A DNA stretch of 64,000 nt from Streptomyces caelestis (GCF_014205255.1 NZ_JACHNE010000001.1:8742001-8806000), one strand, 5' to 3'. Shown: positions 52,375 to 61,183, numbered from the stretch's first letter. The notes: generated from the letters alone by a model not told the origin. Translations and numbers: made by a program.

Positions 52375-53889
52375 TCAGCCGTCGAGGGGCTCGTAGTCGA
52401 ACCAGTCGAAATGGACGGTGCCTGCCGCGGCGTACATGCCGATGACCCGGCCCGTGAAGCCGCCGGCGACCTCGGTCGACAGGTAGCGGCCGTCGAGGGT
52501 CGCGAGCTCGGTGAGCGTGCCGTCGGGCTGCTCGACACCGAGGGAGACGACATCGGGTCCCGTGCACGGCCCGTGCGGAGACGGCGGTTCCGTGGTCATG
52601 ACGGCGAGGACAACCGGCCCGGCGGGCACGGACTGTTCGGCCACGACCGTGCGCAGGGAGCCGACGCGTGCGACCACCCGCACCCGCGTGCCGGACACCT
52701 CGATCGCGTAGTGGTGCCGCTCGTCAAGCCGGACGGCGAGGCCACCGCTTCCCTCCGCGGCATCGACCAGAGTGCGCGCCCGGCACGACAGATGCTGCTG
52801 GCGCCGGCCGGTGAACACCACGTCGGGCTCGTCCAGGGAGCCGCCCCGCGCACGGAGTGTCAGCCATCCGGGGCGCTCCTTGGTGGTGCAGTGCTCGGCG
52901 GGCCGGTCGCGCAGGGAGATCCAGGACGGTCGCAGTTCGGTGTGCTCGAAGTCGTCCCGGTGCTCCTCGGCAGGACTGGGGGAGAGCGGCCACGGGAGTT
53001 CGGGCAGGTCCAGGGCGACCTCGCCGACGACCGGCCAGTCGTCCACCCAGGTCACGGGGGCCAGGAAGGTCTCCCGGCCGAGCACGTGCCAGCCCGGCGT
53101 GCCGCCGCCCGGCCGGACGCCGAGCAGCACCATCCACCAGGAGCCGTCGGGGCCTTGGACCAGGTCGGCGTGCCCGGTGTTCTGGACGGGGTGGTCGGTG
53201 CCGCGATGGGTGAGGATCGGGTTGGCCGGGCACGGCTCGAACGGGCCGGCGGGCGTACGGCCGCGGGCGATCGAGACACCGTGGCCGCGCTCCGTGCCGC
53301 CCTCGGCGATGAGCAGGTACCAGTAGTCGCCGATCCGGTACAGGTGCGGCGCCTCCGGGGCCTTGGCGCCGGGCGCGCCGGACCAGAGCCTGTGCGGTGT
53401 TCCGTACGTCTGCCCGGTGGCCGGGTCGAGTCGGACCTGTGAGACCCCGGCGACCGTGCACCAGCAGGTGCCGTCCTCGTCCCACACCAGGTCGGGATCG
53501 ATGCCGGGGACACCCGGCGCCCAGATGGGGTCCGACCAGGGTCCGGCGGGGTCGGTGGCCGTGACGATCAGATTGCCGCCGCTCTCGCTGCAGTTGGTGA
53601 CGATCAGCCAGAAGCGGCCGTCGTGGTGGCGCAGGGTGGGGGCGTAGATCCCGCCGGAGGACGGCATGGAGGCGGGCAGACGCAGCTGCTCCGGCCGGTC
53701 CAGGGCGTTGCCGATCTGCGTCCAGTGCACCAGGTCACGGCTGTGGAAGAGGGGTACGCCGGGGAAGTACTCGAAGCTGGAGCAGGCCAGGTAGTAGTCG
53801 TCGCCGGCGCGGCAGACGCTGGGGTCGGGGTGGAAGCCGGGGATCACGGGGTTGGCGAAGCGTTCGTCCGGCTGGCGCAGAGGGGGCAC
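52375..53889 (-). CDS. GH43 beta-xylosidase-like enzyme (intracellular)
   Basis: A 504-residue protein from GTG 53889. No signal peptide. The propeller begins FANPVIPGFHPDPSVCRAGD (base Asp in HPDPS), followed by DPDLVWDEDGTCWCTVAG (conserved Asp) and KAPEAPHLYRIGDYWYLLIA with the general acid Glu. Residues 310-504 are a C-terminal beta-sandwich (CVGWLTLRARGG-like; GGLAVRLDERHHYAIEVSG), as in xylosidase subfamilies. It probably removes xylose from imported xylo-oligosaccharides. It overlaps nothing; 48 bp upstream is the GH36 remnant and 41 bp downstream is GH5, so it is co-transcribed from the operator-bearing region at 54262-54586. Confidence 0.88.
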   Translation of the reverse strand: MPPLRQPDERFANPVIPGFHPDPSVCRAGDDYYLACSSFEYFPGVPLFHSRDLVHWTQIGNALDRPEQLRLPASMPSSGGIYAPTLRHHDGRFWLIVTNCSESGGNLIVTATDPAGPWSDPIWAPGVPGIDPDLVWDEDGTCWCTVAGVSQVRLDPATGQTYGTPHRLWSGAPGAKAPEAPHLYRIGDYWYLLIAEGGTERGHGVSIARGRTPAGPFEPCPANPILTHRGTDHPVQNTGHADLVQGPDGSWWMVLLGVRPGGGTPGWHVLGRETFLAPVTWVDDWPVVGEVALDLPELPWPLSPSPAEEHRDDFEHTELRPSWISLRDRPAEHCTTKERPGWLTLRARGGSLDEPDVVFTGRRQQHLSCRARTLVDAAEGSGGLAVRLDERHHYAIEVSGTRVRVVARVGSLRTVVAEQSVPAGPVVLAVMTTEPPSPHGPCTGPDVVSLGVEQPDGTLTELATLDGRYLSTEVAGGFTGRVIGMYAAAGTVHFDWFDYEPLDG

Positions 53890-53937
53890 CCGATAGGTCC
53901 TCTCGTCGATTCGTGAGTGATGTGGGCGTGGGGTGGT

Positions 53938-54261
53938 TCAGGAAGCGCCGGGGTCCGTGGCGGTGATGCGGAGGAGAACGGCGGACGGCGCGCGGTGGGC
54001 AGGGTCAGGATCAGCTCGGCCGTGCCGGGCACCCAGGCGGAAACGACCCGGCTGGCCGAGGGGTAGAGCATGGTTGCCCGACCAGCCACGGCCGTGACCC
54101 GCGGCCGTCACCTCCACCAGGGGCAGGGACGCACCGGGGATTTCCCGCGCCTCGCCGGGCAGTCCGAGATGCGTGAGGCGCGGGCTGCCGTCGTCAGCGA
54201 GGACGATCTCGAGGTGAAGGGCCTCGTGCCCCCAGTGGAGGGTCACCTGTTCCTTGGTCAT
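53938..54261 (-). pseudogene. GH36 alpha-galactosidase N-terminal remnant
   Basis: The frame starting at the ATG 54259-54261 behind GAAAGGG reads VTLHWGHEALHLEIVLADDG, PRLTHLGLPGEAREIPGAS and LPLVEVTAAGHGRGWSG, the N-terminal beta-sandwich of GH36. From about 54070 the family pattern continues in another frame (SASRVVSAWVPGTAEL). The remaining 600-odd residues with the catalytic barrel are missing. The stop is 48 bp before the GH43 start. The promoter and first 60 codons of an ancestral GH36 gene therefore now lead the GH43-GH5 operon. Confidence 0.65.
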
Positions 54262-54337
54262 GTCGGCCCTTTCGAGGTCAGAAGCTTCTGCCGTTCAACT
54301 CATGACTCCTGGCGGCGGCCTTCCCACGGCAGCTGTC

Positions 54338-54347
54338 GAAGCGCTTC
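54338..54347. promoter_or_regulatory. LacI-type operator (GTCGAAGCGCTTCAC)
   Basis: GAAGCGCTTC is a perfect palindrome with extended flanks GTC/CAC. It lies 77 bp upstream of the GH36 remnant's ATG. Confidence 0.65.
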
Positions 54348-54457
54348 ACCTCCAGGCGCAAGTTAACGGACACTTTTCGCCTGAAACAAGGGTCTCTACC
54401 GCGACACACTTACTCTCGCTGGTCCATGAGCCGCCCATCAGGGCGAATGACATAGTC

Positions 54458-54467
54458 GAAGCGCTTC
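54458..54467. promoter_or_regulatory. Second LacI-type operator (GTCGAAGCGCTTCAAC)
   Basis: An identical core GAAGCGCTTC with near-identical flanks to the site 120 bp away; probable partner site. Confidence 0.65.
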
Positions 54468-54586
54468 AACACCGGCAGGTCGACGCGGCTACCGACTCCA
54501 GCCCAGGGCAGGCCGCGGCCAGCGGCATCCGCCACCGATGTTCTCCCGGAACCCTGCCCGGAGGGGCGCGGGTCCCGGGGCGCGGG

Positions 54587-55693
54587 TCATCCGGCGGTCA
54601 GAGTGGTCCACTTCTGGTTGGAGCCGCCGTTGCAGTCCCACAGCTGGAGCTGCGTGCCGTCGGCCGTGGAGGAGCCCGGAACGTCGAGGCAGCGGCCGGA
54701 GGCGGGGTTGCGGTAGCCGCCGTTGTACGGCTGCCGGACCTGGTTGGACCCGCCGTTGCAGGTCCAGGGCTGCACCCTGGTGCCGTTGGCGGTGCCCCGG
54801 CCGGCGGCGTCGAGGCACTTGCCCACGGAGCACAGGGTGCCGTCGGTGTAGGCGGACCAGAGCTGGTTGGCTGTGTCGCCGCAGCCCCAGATCTGGACGG
54901 CGGTCCCGTCGCCGGTGCTGGCGCCGTTGACGTCCAGGCACTTGCCGGCGATGCCGGAGGACACGCGTGCGGGGGCGGGGACGGGGTTCCTCAGCCACCC
55001 GGCCCCATCCGCGGCCTGGATACCGCGGTGGAAGGCGTCGGCCATCTTCTGGTACCCCGCGTCGTTGGGATGCAGGGTGTCGGCCAGGTCGGCCGTGGTC
55101 AGGCTGCTCATGTCCACGTGCGCGACGTGCTTGCCCGCGGCCTGTGCGTCCCTCACGATCTGGGGGATGCCCTGATTGTACGCGGCACGGTACTGCTCCT
55201 CCGAGCCGCTGGTGGACACGACCAGGGAGGCCACGAGGACGGTCGCGTCGGGGGCGGCGGCGGTGACCTGGTCGACCAGCGACCTCAGCCGGGCGGTGGC
55301 GGTGGAGACCTGGTAGCTCTCGTTGAGGTCGTTGGTGCCGATCATCAGCGTCACGACGTTGGGCCGGTAACGGGTCAGCGAGGCGTCGGCGAGTGCGGCG
55401 ATCTGGTGGATCTTGTATCCGGAGTGGCCTTGGTTGTCGGGGTCGGACATCGAACCGCCCCGCAACGTGCCGACGAAGTCCAGCGGATGACCGTCTGCCG
55501 CGAGCTTGTTCCACAGCGGAGCCCGGTAGCCGTTGCCCGTGCTGCTTCCCACACCCCAGGTGATCGAGTCGCCCAACGGCATGACCCGCAAGGGCGTGTT
55601 CGAGGCGGCGGAGGCAGGGGCCACACCAGCCGCCGACACGCCGAGCGCGGCAGCGACAAGCGTGACCAGGGGGAGAAGCCAGGACTTTCTCAT
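54587..55693 (-). CDS. Secreted SGNH/GDSL esterase with ricin-type lectin
   Basis: A 368-residue protein starting at the ATG 55691-55693 behind GAGGA. The signal peptide (KSWLLPLVTLVAAALGVSAA, then ASA) is cleaved near residue 30. The SGNH domain has block I VMPLGDSITWG (nucleophile Ser), the Gly block with GSMSDPDNQGHSGY, block III MIGTNDL, and block V DTLHPNDAGY with catalytic Asp-His. Residues 240-368 are a beta-trefoil ricin lectin (GKCLDVNGASTGDGTAVQIW; NQLWSAYTDG; NQKWTTLTAG). Such enzymes deacetylate xylan or pectin. It is transcribed leftward in the same direction as the operon starting at 54261, 325 bp away. Confidence 0.9.
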   Translation of the reverse strand: MRKSWLLPLVTLVAAALGVSAAGVAPASAASNTPLRVMPLGDSITWGVGSSTGNGYRAPLWNKLAADGHPLDFVGTLRGGSMSDPDNQGHSGYKIHQIAALADASLTRYRPNVVTLMIGTNDLNESYQVSTATARLRSLVDQVTAAAPDATVLVASLVVSTSGSEEQYRAAYNQGIPQIVRDAQAAGKHVAHVDMSSLTTADLADTLHPNDAGYQKMADAFHRGIQAADGAGWLRNPVPAPARVSSGIAGKCLDVNGASTGDGTAVQIWGCGDTANQLWSAYTDGTLCSVGKCLDAAGRGTANGTRVQPWTCNGGSNQVRQPYNGGYRNPASGRCLDVPGSSTADGTQLQLWDCNGGSNQKWTTLTAG

Positions 55694-55919
55694 GCAGGCG
55701 TCCTCTTCTGCGAGTGATCGCTCAACCAACGGGGCTGAACGCCGTTCAGTCAGCGGTCCGGCAGTAGCGCGTTTTCCCGTCGGCTGAGCGGCGCCTGACG
55801 TGCCGGCAGAACGGGCGGGTGGGAGCCTCTTGGGGCTGTGCGTTGACAACACCGAGTCATCCGGCGTCCGGCCCGCTCGAGAGGCGGGTCGTCCGTGGGC
55901 AATCGGTGCCGTCACGAGT

Positions 55920-56250
55920 TCATCGGACCCGCCCCGCGGTGTGCACCTGTGCCAGCACTCCTGACGCGCGGACCAGTTGCCACTGCTGGTTGGCCCCGCT
56001 CCAGTCGGCGTACTGCACGACCCTGGCACCGTCGGTGGTGGAGGCGTTGAGGCCCTCCACGGCCTTGCCGCTGCCCCGGTTGACCAGCACATACCAGGCG
56101 TTGGTTTCGAGCCCGACATGGACACATCCCTGATGCGGAAGGGGACCCTCAGCGGGCAGGCATCGTCCGGCGCCGACCGGCCAGGAGCGTGTAGCGCCCG
56201 GCCGGCATCACCACGTCGGCGGCGGTCTCGTCAGGAAGCGGGCGAGCATC
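55920..56250 (-). pseudogene. Degenerate carbohydrate-binding remnant (FnIII-like end and ricin lectin)
   Basis: At 56235-56140 the minus strand reads DVVMPAGRYTLLAGRS, then PLRVPFRI in the same or a shifted frame, which resembles the C-terminal Ig/FnIII tail of glycosidases. From about 56115 the frame changes to LETNAWYVLVNRGSGKAVEG, NASTTDGARVVQYADWSG and QQWQLVRASGVLA, a ricin-lectin subdomain, and stops at 55920. Only the tail of an otherwise lost secreted glycosidase remains. It lies upstream of the SGNH gene in the same direction. Confidence 0.5.
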
Positions 56251-56522
56251 GCCCACTGACTCATGTCAGCGCCGATCACACCGATCACGCAAGGGCAGTT
56301 GTGAAGGACGACTACCAGGACGCCTCGTCGCCGCGATCGCCTTCCCTTACGCGCATCCCAGTATCATCAACGTCACCCTCGGCATGCGGACTCCGGAACA
56401 GGTCGGACGAAACGTGGAACTCCATGATGAGCAAGTCCCGGCCGGCCTCTGGGGCGATCTCCGCACTCAGGGGCTGATCAGGTCGGACGTGCTCACGGGG
56501 CACGGTGGGGGAGGGACGAGCG

Positions 56523-57245
56523 GTGTCTCTGACGGACAAGGCCATCGAGCAGATCCGTGAGCTCATCCGGACCGGCGCCCTGCCGCCGGGCTCCAAGCTC
56601 CCACCGGAGCCGGACCTGGCCGCTCAGCTGGGCCTGTCCCGCAACCTCGCCCGCGAAGCGGTCAAGGCGCTGGCCGTCGCGCGGGTCCTGGAGGTCCGGC
56701 GGGGCGACGGCACGTATGTGACCAGCCTCCAGCCGAGCCTGCTGCTGGAGGGGCTCGGCGGCGCGGTGGAACTGCTGCAGGGCGACTCGGTCGCCCTGCA
56801 GGACCTCATGGAGGTACGGCGGCTCCTCGAACCGGTGGCCACGGCGCTGGCGGCCACCCGGATCTCCGACGCCCAACTGGCCGTGGTGAAGCGGCACCTG
56901 GACGCGATGCGCGAGGCCCGCGACGACGTCGAACAGCTCAACGCCCACGACGCCGCCTTCCACCGCGCCGTCGTCTCGGCCACAGGCAACGAGAGCCTCC
57001 TCACCCTCCTGGAAGGGATCTCCGGCCGCACCCTGCGCGCCCGCATCTGGCGCGGCCTGGTCGACGACAAGGCCGCGGGCCGCACCCTCGCCGAGCACGA
57101 GGCCATCTTCAACGCGCTGTCCACCCGTGACGCCGCCCTCAGCCAGGCCGCCGCGCTGCTCCACGTGAGCAACACCGAGCAGTGGCTGAGGGAACACCTG
57201 CGCTCCGGCGAACCCATTTCCTTCGAAACGACAACGCGGACCTGA
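56523..57245 (+). CDS. FadR/GntR-family transcriptional regulator
   Basis: A 240-residue repressor. The GTG at 56523 is preferred: GGGGGAGGG is 10 bp ahead, while the GTG at 56505 lies inside that site. Residues 5-70 are a winged helix: AIEQIRELIRTGALPPGSKL, PEPDLAAQLGLSRNLAREAV, LEVRRGDGTYV. Residues 90-225 are an FCD ligand-binding helical bundle: LMEVRRLLEPVATALAATR, HDAAFHRAVVSATGN (metal-binding His region) and EHEAIFNAL. FadR-type regulators with FCD domains sense sugar acids or sugars; position among hydrolase genes suggests a galactoside or arabinose signal, which is inference. Confidence 0.87.
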   Translation: MSLTDKAIEQIRELIRTGALPPGSKLPPEPDLAAQLGLSRNLAREAVKALAVARVLEVRRGDGTYVTSLQPSLLLEGLGGAVELLQGDSVALQDLMEVRRLLEPVATALAATRISDAQLAVVKRHLDAMREARDDVEQLNAHDAAFHRAVVSATGNESLLTLLEGISGRTLRARIWRGLVDDKAAGRTLAEHEAIFNALSTRDAALSQAAALLHVSNTEQWLREHLRSGEPISFETTTRT

Positions 57246-57251
57246 CCGGCG

Positions 57252-57533
57252 TACGCTGCCCGCCACGACAGCCTGACCGGTGACTGGACCCCCCTGGCCG
57301 CCACGGAGAGCCAACCCTTCGCCAGCCGCGACAACCTCACCTTCCCCGGCGGAGTCTGGACGGAGGACATCAGTCACGGCGAGATGGTCCGCGACGGCAA
57401 CGATCAGACCCTGACGATCAATCCATGCCGTCTGCGGTACGTCTACCAGGGCACAGACCCCAGAGCCACCGACGACTACATCAGCAAGCCCTGGCGGATG
57501 GGCCTGCTCACCCAGACCAACTCCACATGGTGA
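57252..57533 (+). pseudogene. Orphan C-terminal fragment of a GH62 arabinofuranosidase
   Basis: Reading from about 57267 to the stop at 57531 gives 89 residues: DSLTGDWTPLAATESQPFA, FPGGVWTEDISHGEMVRDG, QTLTINPCRLRYVYQGTD and SKPWRMGLLTQTNSTW. This aligns end to end with the C-terminus of the GH62 domain at 41073 (DISHGEMIRAGYDQTLTIP; RLGLLTQTNSTC). No start codon or N-terminal half is present. It is a deletion remnant of a second GH62 gene or of a duplication, and it is followed by a strong terminator. Confidence 0.75.
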
Positions 57534-57557
57534 CCACCTGAACCGTCGCCGAAGATC

Positions 57558-57596
57558 CACGCGCCCCGCCGGGCGACCCACCCGGCGGGGCGCGTG
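57558..57596 (+). terminator. Strong rho-independent-type hairpin
   Basis: A perfect 16-bp stem, CACGCGCCCCGCCGGG with CCCGGCGGGGCGCGTG over a 7-base loop, 24 bp after the GH62 fragment stop. Probably the original terminator of the lost GH62 gene. Confidence 0.85.
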
Positions 57597-57877
57597 CTGC
57601 TTGCCCAGCGCCACGGCCGCCCCACGCACCCAACGCTGGTCCTCGCGCTGGTGATCCACCGTTACCGCCTGCTCGGCCACATCGACTACCAGCTTGAAGA
57701 TCAAGCAGTCGCTCACGCATCGCGCACTGCCCGCCCGATCGATCAGATCCTATATTTGACAAAGTCTAATCTAGGGCTCTACGTTTCAGTCTCCTTGAGC
57801 AGGTGTGTGCGGCCTGGGTGGGTTTGTTCATGTTGGTTGGCCGCCACGTCTGTCCCCTACTGAAATCGGAGTTGGAC
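57597..57877. other. Intergenic, with AT-rich promoter-like element
   Basis: No gene is seen. TTTGACAAAGTCTAATC near 57755-57771 stands out as AT-rich, with TTGACA at 57756-57761. It could be the DUF2180 promoter or a Fur/PerR-like site; a convincing -10 was not found. Confidence 0.35.
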
Positions 57878-58087
57878 ATGAGGTGCTACGACTGCCTCCA
57901 GGAGGCGCGCAGCGACACCGCCGGCATCGGCGTCTGCTCACGCTGCGGCTTGGCCACCTGCGAGAATCACGCCCGTGTGCGTCAGGTACACGTCACCCGT
58001 CAGATCGGTATGGGCTCCTCGCACGGCCGTGTCCCGGCACGCAGGGTGGTGTGCCACACCTGCGACACGGCAGAGACGGCGCAATGA
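57878..58087 (+). CDS. DUF2180-family Cys-rich small protein
   Basis: A 69-residue protein starting at ATG 57878 behind CGGAG. It opens MRCYDCLQE and has CSRCGLATCENHARVRQVHV then VVCHTCDTAETAQ. Seven cysteines in CxxC arrangements plus conserved histidines suggest one or two zinc sites. DUF2180 proteins are short, widespread in Streptomyces, and often lie near stress genes; the function is unknown. The gene is followed by a 611-bp stretch that shows no further gene. Confidence 0.8.
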   Translation: MRCYDCLQEARSDTAGIGVCSRCGLATCENHARVRQVHVTRQIGMGSSHGRVPARRVVCHTCDTAETAQ

Positions 58088-58698
58088 CCCCGCATGGTGC
58101 GTTAACCACACCGCATCACCGGTCGCAGAATGCGCGCTGTCCGTCCGAGCACGCGCTCTTGGCCTGCCCGGACGCCGTCCCGGATCACTGGTGCGGTGTC
58201 CGGGCCTCAGCTGTGACCACGGCTCGACGGGGGCATGCTGGGGCCACGAGCGCGGACGCCATGATGTCGTAGGAGCATGGCGATGACGGATCACTTGCCA
58301 GGTGACTGGCTCAAGTGCAGGGGGCAGCAGAGCACTTGGCACGCTCCGTCGCGGATCATGGCCCGCAGAAGGCAGAAGGCAGAAGGCAGAAGGCAGAAGG
58401 CAGAAGGCCCGTAAGAGGCCGCGGTGGTACCGGCGCGGCCGGCGCATGGTGCCGCTGACACGGCCGGAGTCCCGCGGCACCGGGGACACGCCGGCGGACG
58501 CGGCCAACCGGTCGGCGGTGCCGAAGGCTTCCGCTTCTCGCAAGTGGCGGCGATGAACGGGGCTCCGAGCATGGCTCCCATGCCGGGCGGCAGCGGATCG
58601 AGAATGGCCTGCGTGCCGTGCCGGCCCTGGGCTCGGCGTCGGTGTCCAGGAGTAGGACGTTGCTGCCGCCCGGCATCCGACCGCCTGACTTCCTGGGC
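58088..58698. other. Gene-poor stretch with a heptamer repeat
   Basis: No convincing gene was found on either strand. Codon bias is inconsistent, and only weak fragments of unknown protein type appear on the minus strand (GMGAMLGAPFIAATCEK near 58560). The 7-bp repeat at 58366-58407 is the only structured element. It might be the residue of a deleted or rearranged gene. Confidence 0.4.
58366..58407. repeat. Tandem heptamer CAGAAGG, six copies
   Basis: Six perfect head-to-tail copies of CAGAAGG lie between 58366 and 58407. The 7-bp unit is not a multiple of three, so copy-number change would shift any overlapping frame. No real frame crosses it with confidence. Confidence 0.9.
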
Positions 58699-59595
58699 CT
58701 ATGCCCGCCGTGTTGTGGCTGTGCGGCTGTGGGTGAGTCGGGTGCGTAGCAGGGCCGCGTCCTGGCCCGGTGGGAGGCCGTAGGCGCTGCGGTACTCGCG
58801 GTTGAACTGGGTGGCGCTCACGTATCCGACCGCCTGAGCGACCTGGGCCGCGGTCGCGTCGCCTGCTACCAGGCGCCGTCGTGCCTCTTGCAGCCGCAGG
58901 CTTTTCTGGTACTTGAGCGGACTCATGCCGGTGGCCGCTTTGAAGTGCCGGTGCAGGCTGGCGGGGCTCATGTGGGCCGCTGCGGCGATCGCGTCGATGC
59001 TGAGCGGCTCGGTGTAGTGCGCGCAGATCCATCGGGCCACCTCGCGTACCCGGGTCGTGGCCGAGTCTGCCGGCGACCACTGGCGCAGGACCGGGCCGAG
59101 GGAGCTGCGCAGCAGCCGGTAGAGGATCTCGCTCTCGATCCGGGTGGCGAGGGGGCGGATGTCTTCGGGGGTGTCGAGGAGCTGGACCCAGCGGGTGACC
59201 GCGTCGACGAGTTCCGCTGCCATCGGTGCGCAGACCTGCCCCTCGGCGGGCAACGGGGCGCTCTGACCTGTCTCGTCCAGCTCGACGAGCAGCTCGGTGA
59301 GCGCCCGGCCGTCGATGTGCATGACGGCGGACCGATAGGGCACCTGCTCCAGCTCGACGGTGACGGGCAGGTCGATCGTGGTGAGGAGCATGTCGCCGGG
59401 TCGCGCCACCTGGCTGAGTTCTCCCGCGGTGGTGCGTTTCGTGCCGCCCGCGACGAAGCAGATCATCGGTTCGTACAGCAGGTCGGTGGGTTCGATGGGT
59501 TCGTCGACCGACACCAGGAAAAGCCGGGGGACAGTGGTGCCCGAGCCCAGTCCCAGGCAGTGCCGGTCGATTGCCGCGGCGAGGCGGTCCAGCAC
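58699..59595 (-). CDS. AraC-family transcriptional regulator
   Basis: A 298-residue regulator started at GTG 59593-59595 behind AAGGAG. Residues 20-140 are an AraC_N ligand-binding domain (LFLVSVDEPIEPTDLLYEPM, ICFVAGGTKRTTAGELSQ, DMLLTTIDLPVTVELEQVPY). Residues 190-290 are a double HTH: WICAHYTEPLSIDAIAAAAH, SPASLHRHFKAATGMSPLK, and AAQVAQAVGYVSATQFNREY. Homologous AraC proteins in Streptomyces usually activate a divergent aldo/keto reductase or alcohol dehydrogenase gene. That fits the AKR at 59683, whose start is 88 bp away in opposite orientation. Confidence 0.88.
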   Translation of the reverse strand: MLDRLAAAIDRHCLGLGSGTTVPRLFLVSVDEPIEPTDLLYEPMICFVAGGTKRTTAGELSQVARPGDMLLTTIDLPVTVELEQVPYRSAVMHIDGRALTELLVELDETGQSAPLPAEGQVCAPMAAELVDAVTRWVQLLDTPEDIRPLATRIESEILYRLLRSSLGPVLRQWSPADSATTRVREVARWICAHYTEPLSIDAIAAAAHMSPASLHRHFKAATGMSPLKYQKSLRLQEARRRLVAGDATAAQVAQAVGYVSATQFNREYRSAYGLPPGQDAALLRTRLTHSRTATTRRA

Positions 59596-59682
59596 GACGC
59601 ACTCCTTCGCTGAGAGGATCAGGCAATCCTGTGCGAGCGACGCCCCATGACCCCCGGGTGCCGTGTCCCTAGCGTTGAGGGC

Positions 59683-60693
59683 ATGGCACAGAACACCACG
59701 AACCTTCCCCAGCGTACCCTCGGCGGCCAGGGCCTCAAGGCCGGGACGATCGGTCTGGGCACGATGGGCATGACGATGGCCTACGGGGCATCGGACGACC
59801 GGAGCAGCATCGCCACCATCACCCGGGCCCACGAACTAGGGGTCACCCTCTTCGACACGGCAGAGCTGTACGGCCTCGGCATCGGCAGCAACGAGCAGCT
59901 CCTCGGGCGCGCCGTGAAGACCTTCCGCGACGACATCCTGATCGCGACCAAGTTCGGTTTCGACCTCACCGATCCGACCAGGATCGGAGCCGCCCTGGAC
60001 AGCCGCCCCGAGCGCATCCGGGAGGTCACCGAGAACAGCTTGCGCCACCTGGACACCGACCACATCGACGTGCTGTACCAGCACCGCGTCGACCCGGACG
60101 TCCCCATCGAGGACGTGGCGGGTACGGTCGGCGAGCTGATAGCCGAAGGCAAGGTCCGCTACTTCGGCCTGAGCGAAGCCGGCCCCGACACGATCCGTCG
60201 GGCCCACGCCGTCCACCCGGTCTCGGTGCTCCAGACGGAGTACTCGGTGTTCGAGCGGGCCGTGGAGGCCGACGTCTTGCCCGTCGTACGGGAGCTGGGC
60301 ATCGGCTTCGTGGCCTATTCGCCGCTGGGCCGCGGCTTCCTCACCGGCGCCGTCAAGCCGGCCGACGAATACTCCGCCTACGACATGCGCAGCAAGGACG
60401 ACCGCTGGCAGCCCGGCAACTACGAGAAGAACGTCGCCGCGGTCCGCGAGCTGACCGCGCTGGCGCGGCACAAGGGCATCGCGGTCACCCAGCTGGCGCT
60501 GGCCTGGCTGCTCGCACAGGGCGACGACATCGTGCCCATCCCGGGCACCCGCAGCCCGCGGCGTCTGGAAGAGAACGTGGCCGCCGCGCAGGTCACGCTC
60601 ACATCCGAGGACCTCGCCCGTATCCAGGAGATCCTGCCGCACGGATCGGCCGGCTCCCGCTACCCGGCGGCAATGATGCCGACCTGGCAGTGA
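59683..60693 (+). CDS. Aldo/keto reductase
   Basis: A 336-residue NADPH-dependent reductase started at ATG 59683 (GAGGG 4 bases ahead; an ATG at 59647 is possible but lacks a site). The catalytic tetrad is recognisable: Asp and Tyr in LFDTAELYG, Lys in LIATKFGFDL, His in DVLYQHRVDPDVP. NADPH-binding segments follow: EGKVRYFGLSEAG, LQTEYSVFERAVE, GFVAYSPLGRGFLTG, and VPIPGTRSPRRLEENV. The length is typical of the AKR family. It reduces aldehydes or ketones; the substrate is unknown. Regulation by the divergent AraC gene is likely. Confidence 0.9.
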   Translation: MAQNTTNLPQRTLGGQGLKAGTIGLGTMGMTMAYGASDDRSSIATITRAHELGVTLFDTAELYGLGIGSNEQLLGRAVKTFRDDILIATKFGFDLTDPTRIGAALDSRPERIREVTENSLRHLDTDHIDVLYQHRVDPDVPIEDVAGTVGELIAEGKVRYFGLSEAGPDTIRRAHAVHPVSVLQTEYSVFERAVEADVLPVVRELGIGFVAYSPLGRGFLTGAVKPADEYSAYDMRSKDDRWQPGNYEKNVAAVRELTALARHKGIAVTQLALAWLLAQGDDIVPIPGTRSPRRLEENVAAAQVTLTSEDLARIQEILPHGSAGSRYPAAMMPTWQ

Positions 60694-60881
60694 CAAAACG
60701 CCGGGGCAGGTGGTGAGGCCTGCGTCGCGGGCCACGAGGCGGCTTTGACGAAGCCGACCCGGATCAGGACGACGGTCGGGGCCCGCACGGCCAAGCAGGT
60801 CGGCGGACATCTGCCGTCCGCACGGCTGACGAACACGGCGGAGATGTCCTCCCACGGCGTGGTGCTCGGCACGGTGCGGGG

Positions 60882-61183
60882 TCAGGCGGCGCTCTTCTGC
60901 CGGCGGCACCTGGCGCGGGCGAGGGTTTCGACGAGTTCTTCCCGGCTCAGCTTCGACAGGCCGGCGACGCCCTGCTCGGTGGCCCGCTCGTACAACGCCG
61001 CCTTGCTCCGCTGCGGCAGCTCACTCCCGCCCCGGCTGCGGGATGGGGACGATGTATGGGGCGTTCCTTCGGCGACGCCTTCCTGGCCGCCGTCTTCTTC
61101 GCGCCCTTCGCGGCGGGCAGGTCGTCATCGAAGGCGGGCAGGACGTCATCGAAGCTGCCGGGAAGCACGATGAGCGCTCTCAT
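60882..61183 (-). pseudogene. Rho-N/SAP-like domain protein gene, frameshifted
   Basis: The ATG at 61181-61183 (AAGG ahead) starts MRALIVLPGSFDDVLPAFDD, DLPAAKGAKKTAARKASPKE. Then the C-terminus continues in another frame as ELPQRSKAALYERATEQGVA, GLSKLSREELVETLARAR, ending at 60882. The second part matches Rho-N/SAP-like helical domains found in small DNA-binding actinobacterial proteins. A one-base shift near 61040 interrupts it. A perfect 9-bp hairpin (61166-61187) overlaps the start codon. Confidence 0.55.

Larger units (their letters stand above)
54262..54586. other. Intergenic control region before the GH36-remnant/GH43/GH5 operon
   Basis: It holds two LacI-type palindromes (54338-54347 and 54458-54467) 120 bp apart, and AT-richer DNA between them (GTTAACG-like text near 54363, TTTTCGCCTGAAAC near 54373). 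No gene is evident. The spacing, about eleven helical turns, would allow looping between two bound repressors. Confidence 0.5.

Noticed and set aside
58366..58407. CRISPR array
   Set aside because: The repeats are contiguous 7-mers without spacers, and no cas genes are present.
58088..58698. Possible transposase or MFS remnant
   Set aside because: No catalytic DDE pattern, inverted repeats or target duplications could be identified.
60745..61173. Plus-strand frame starting MTKPTRIRTTVG
   Set aside because: It opposes the Rho-N-like remnant, lacks a ribosome site and has poor third-position bias.
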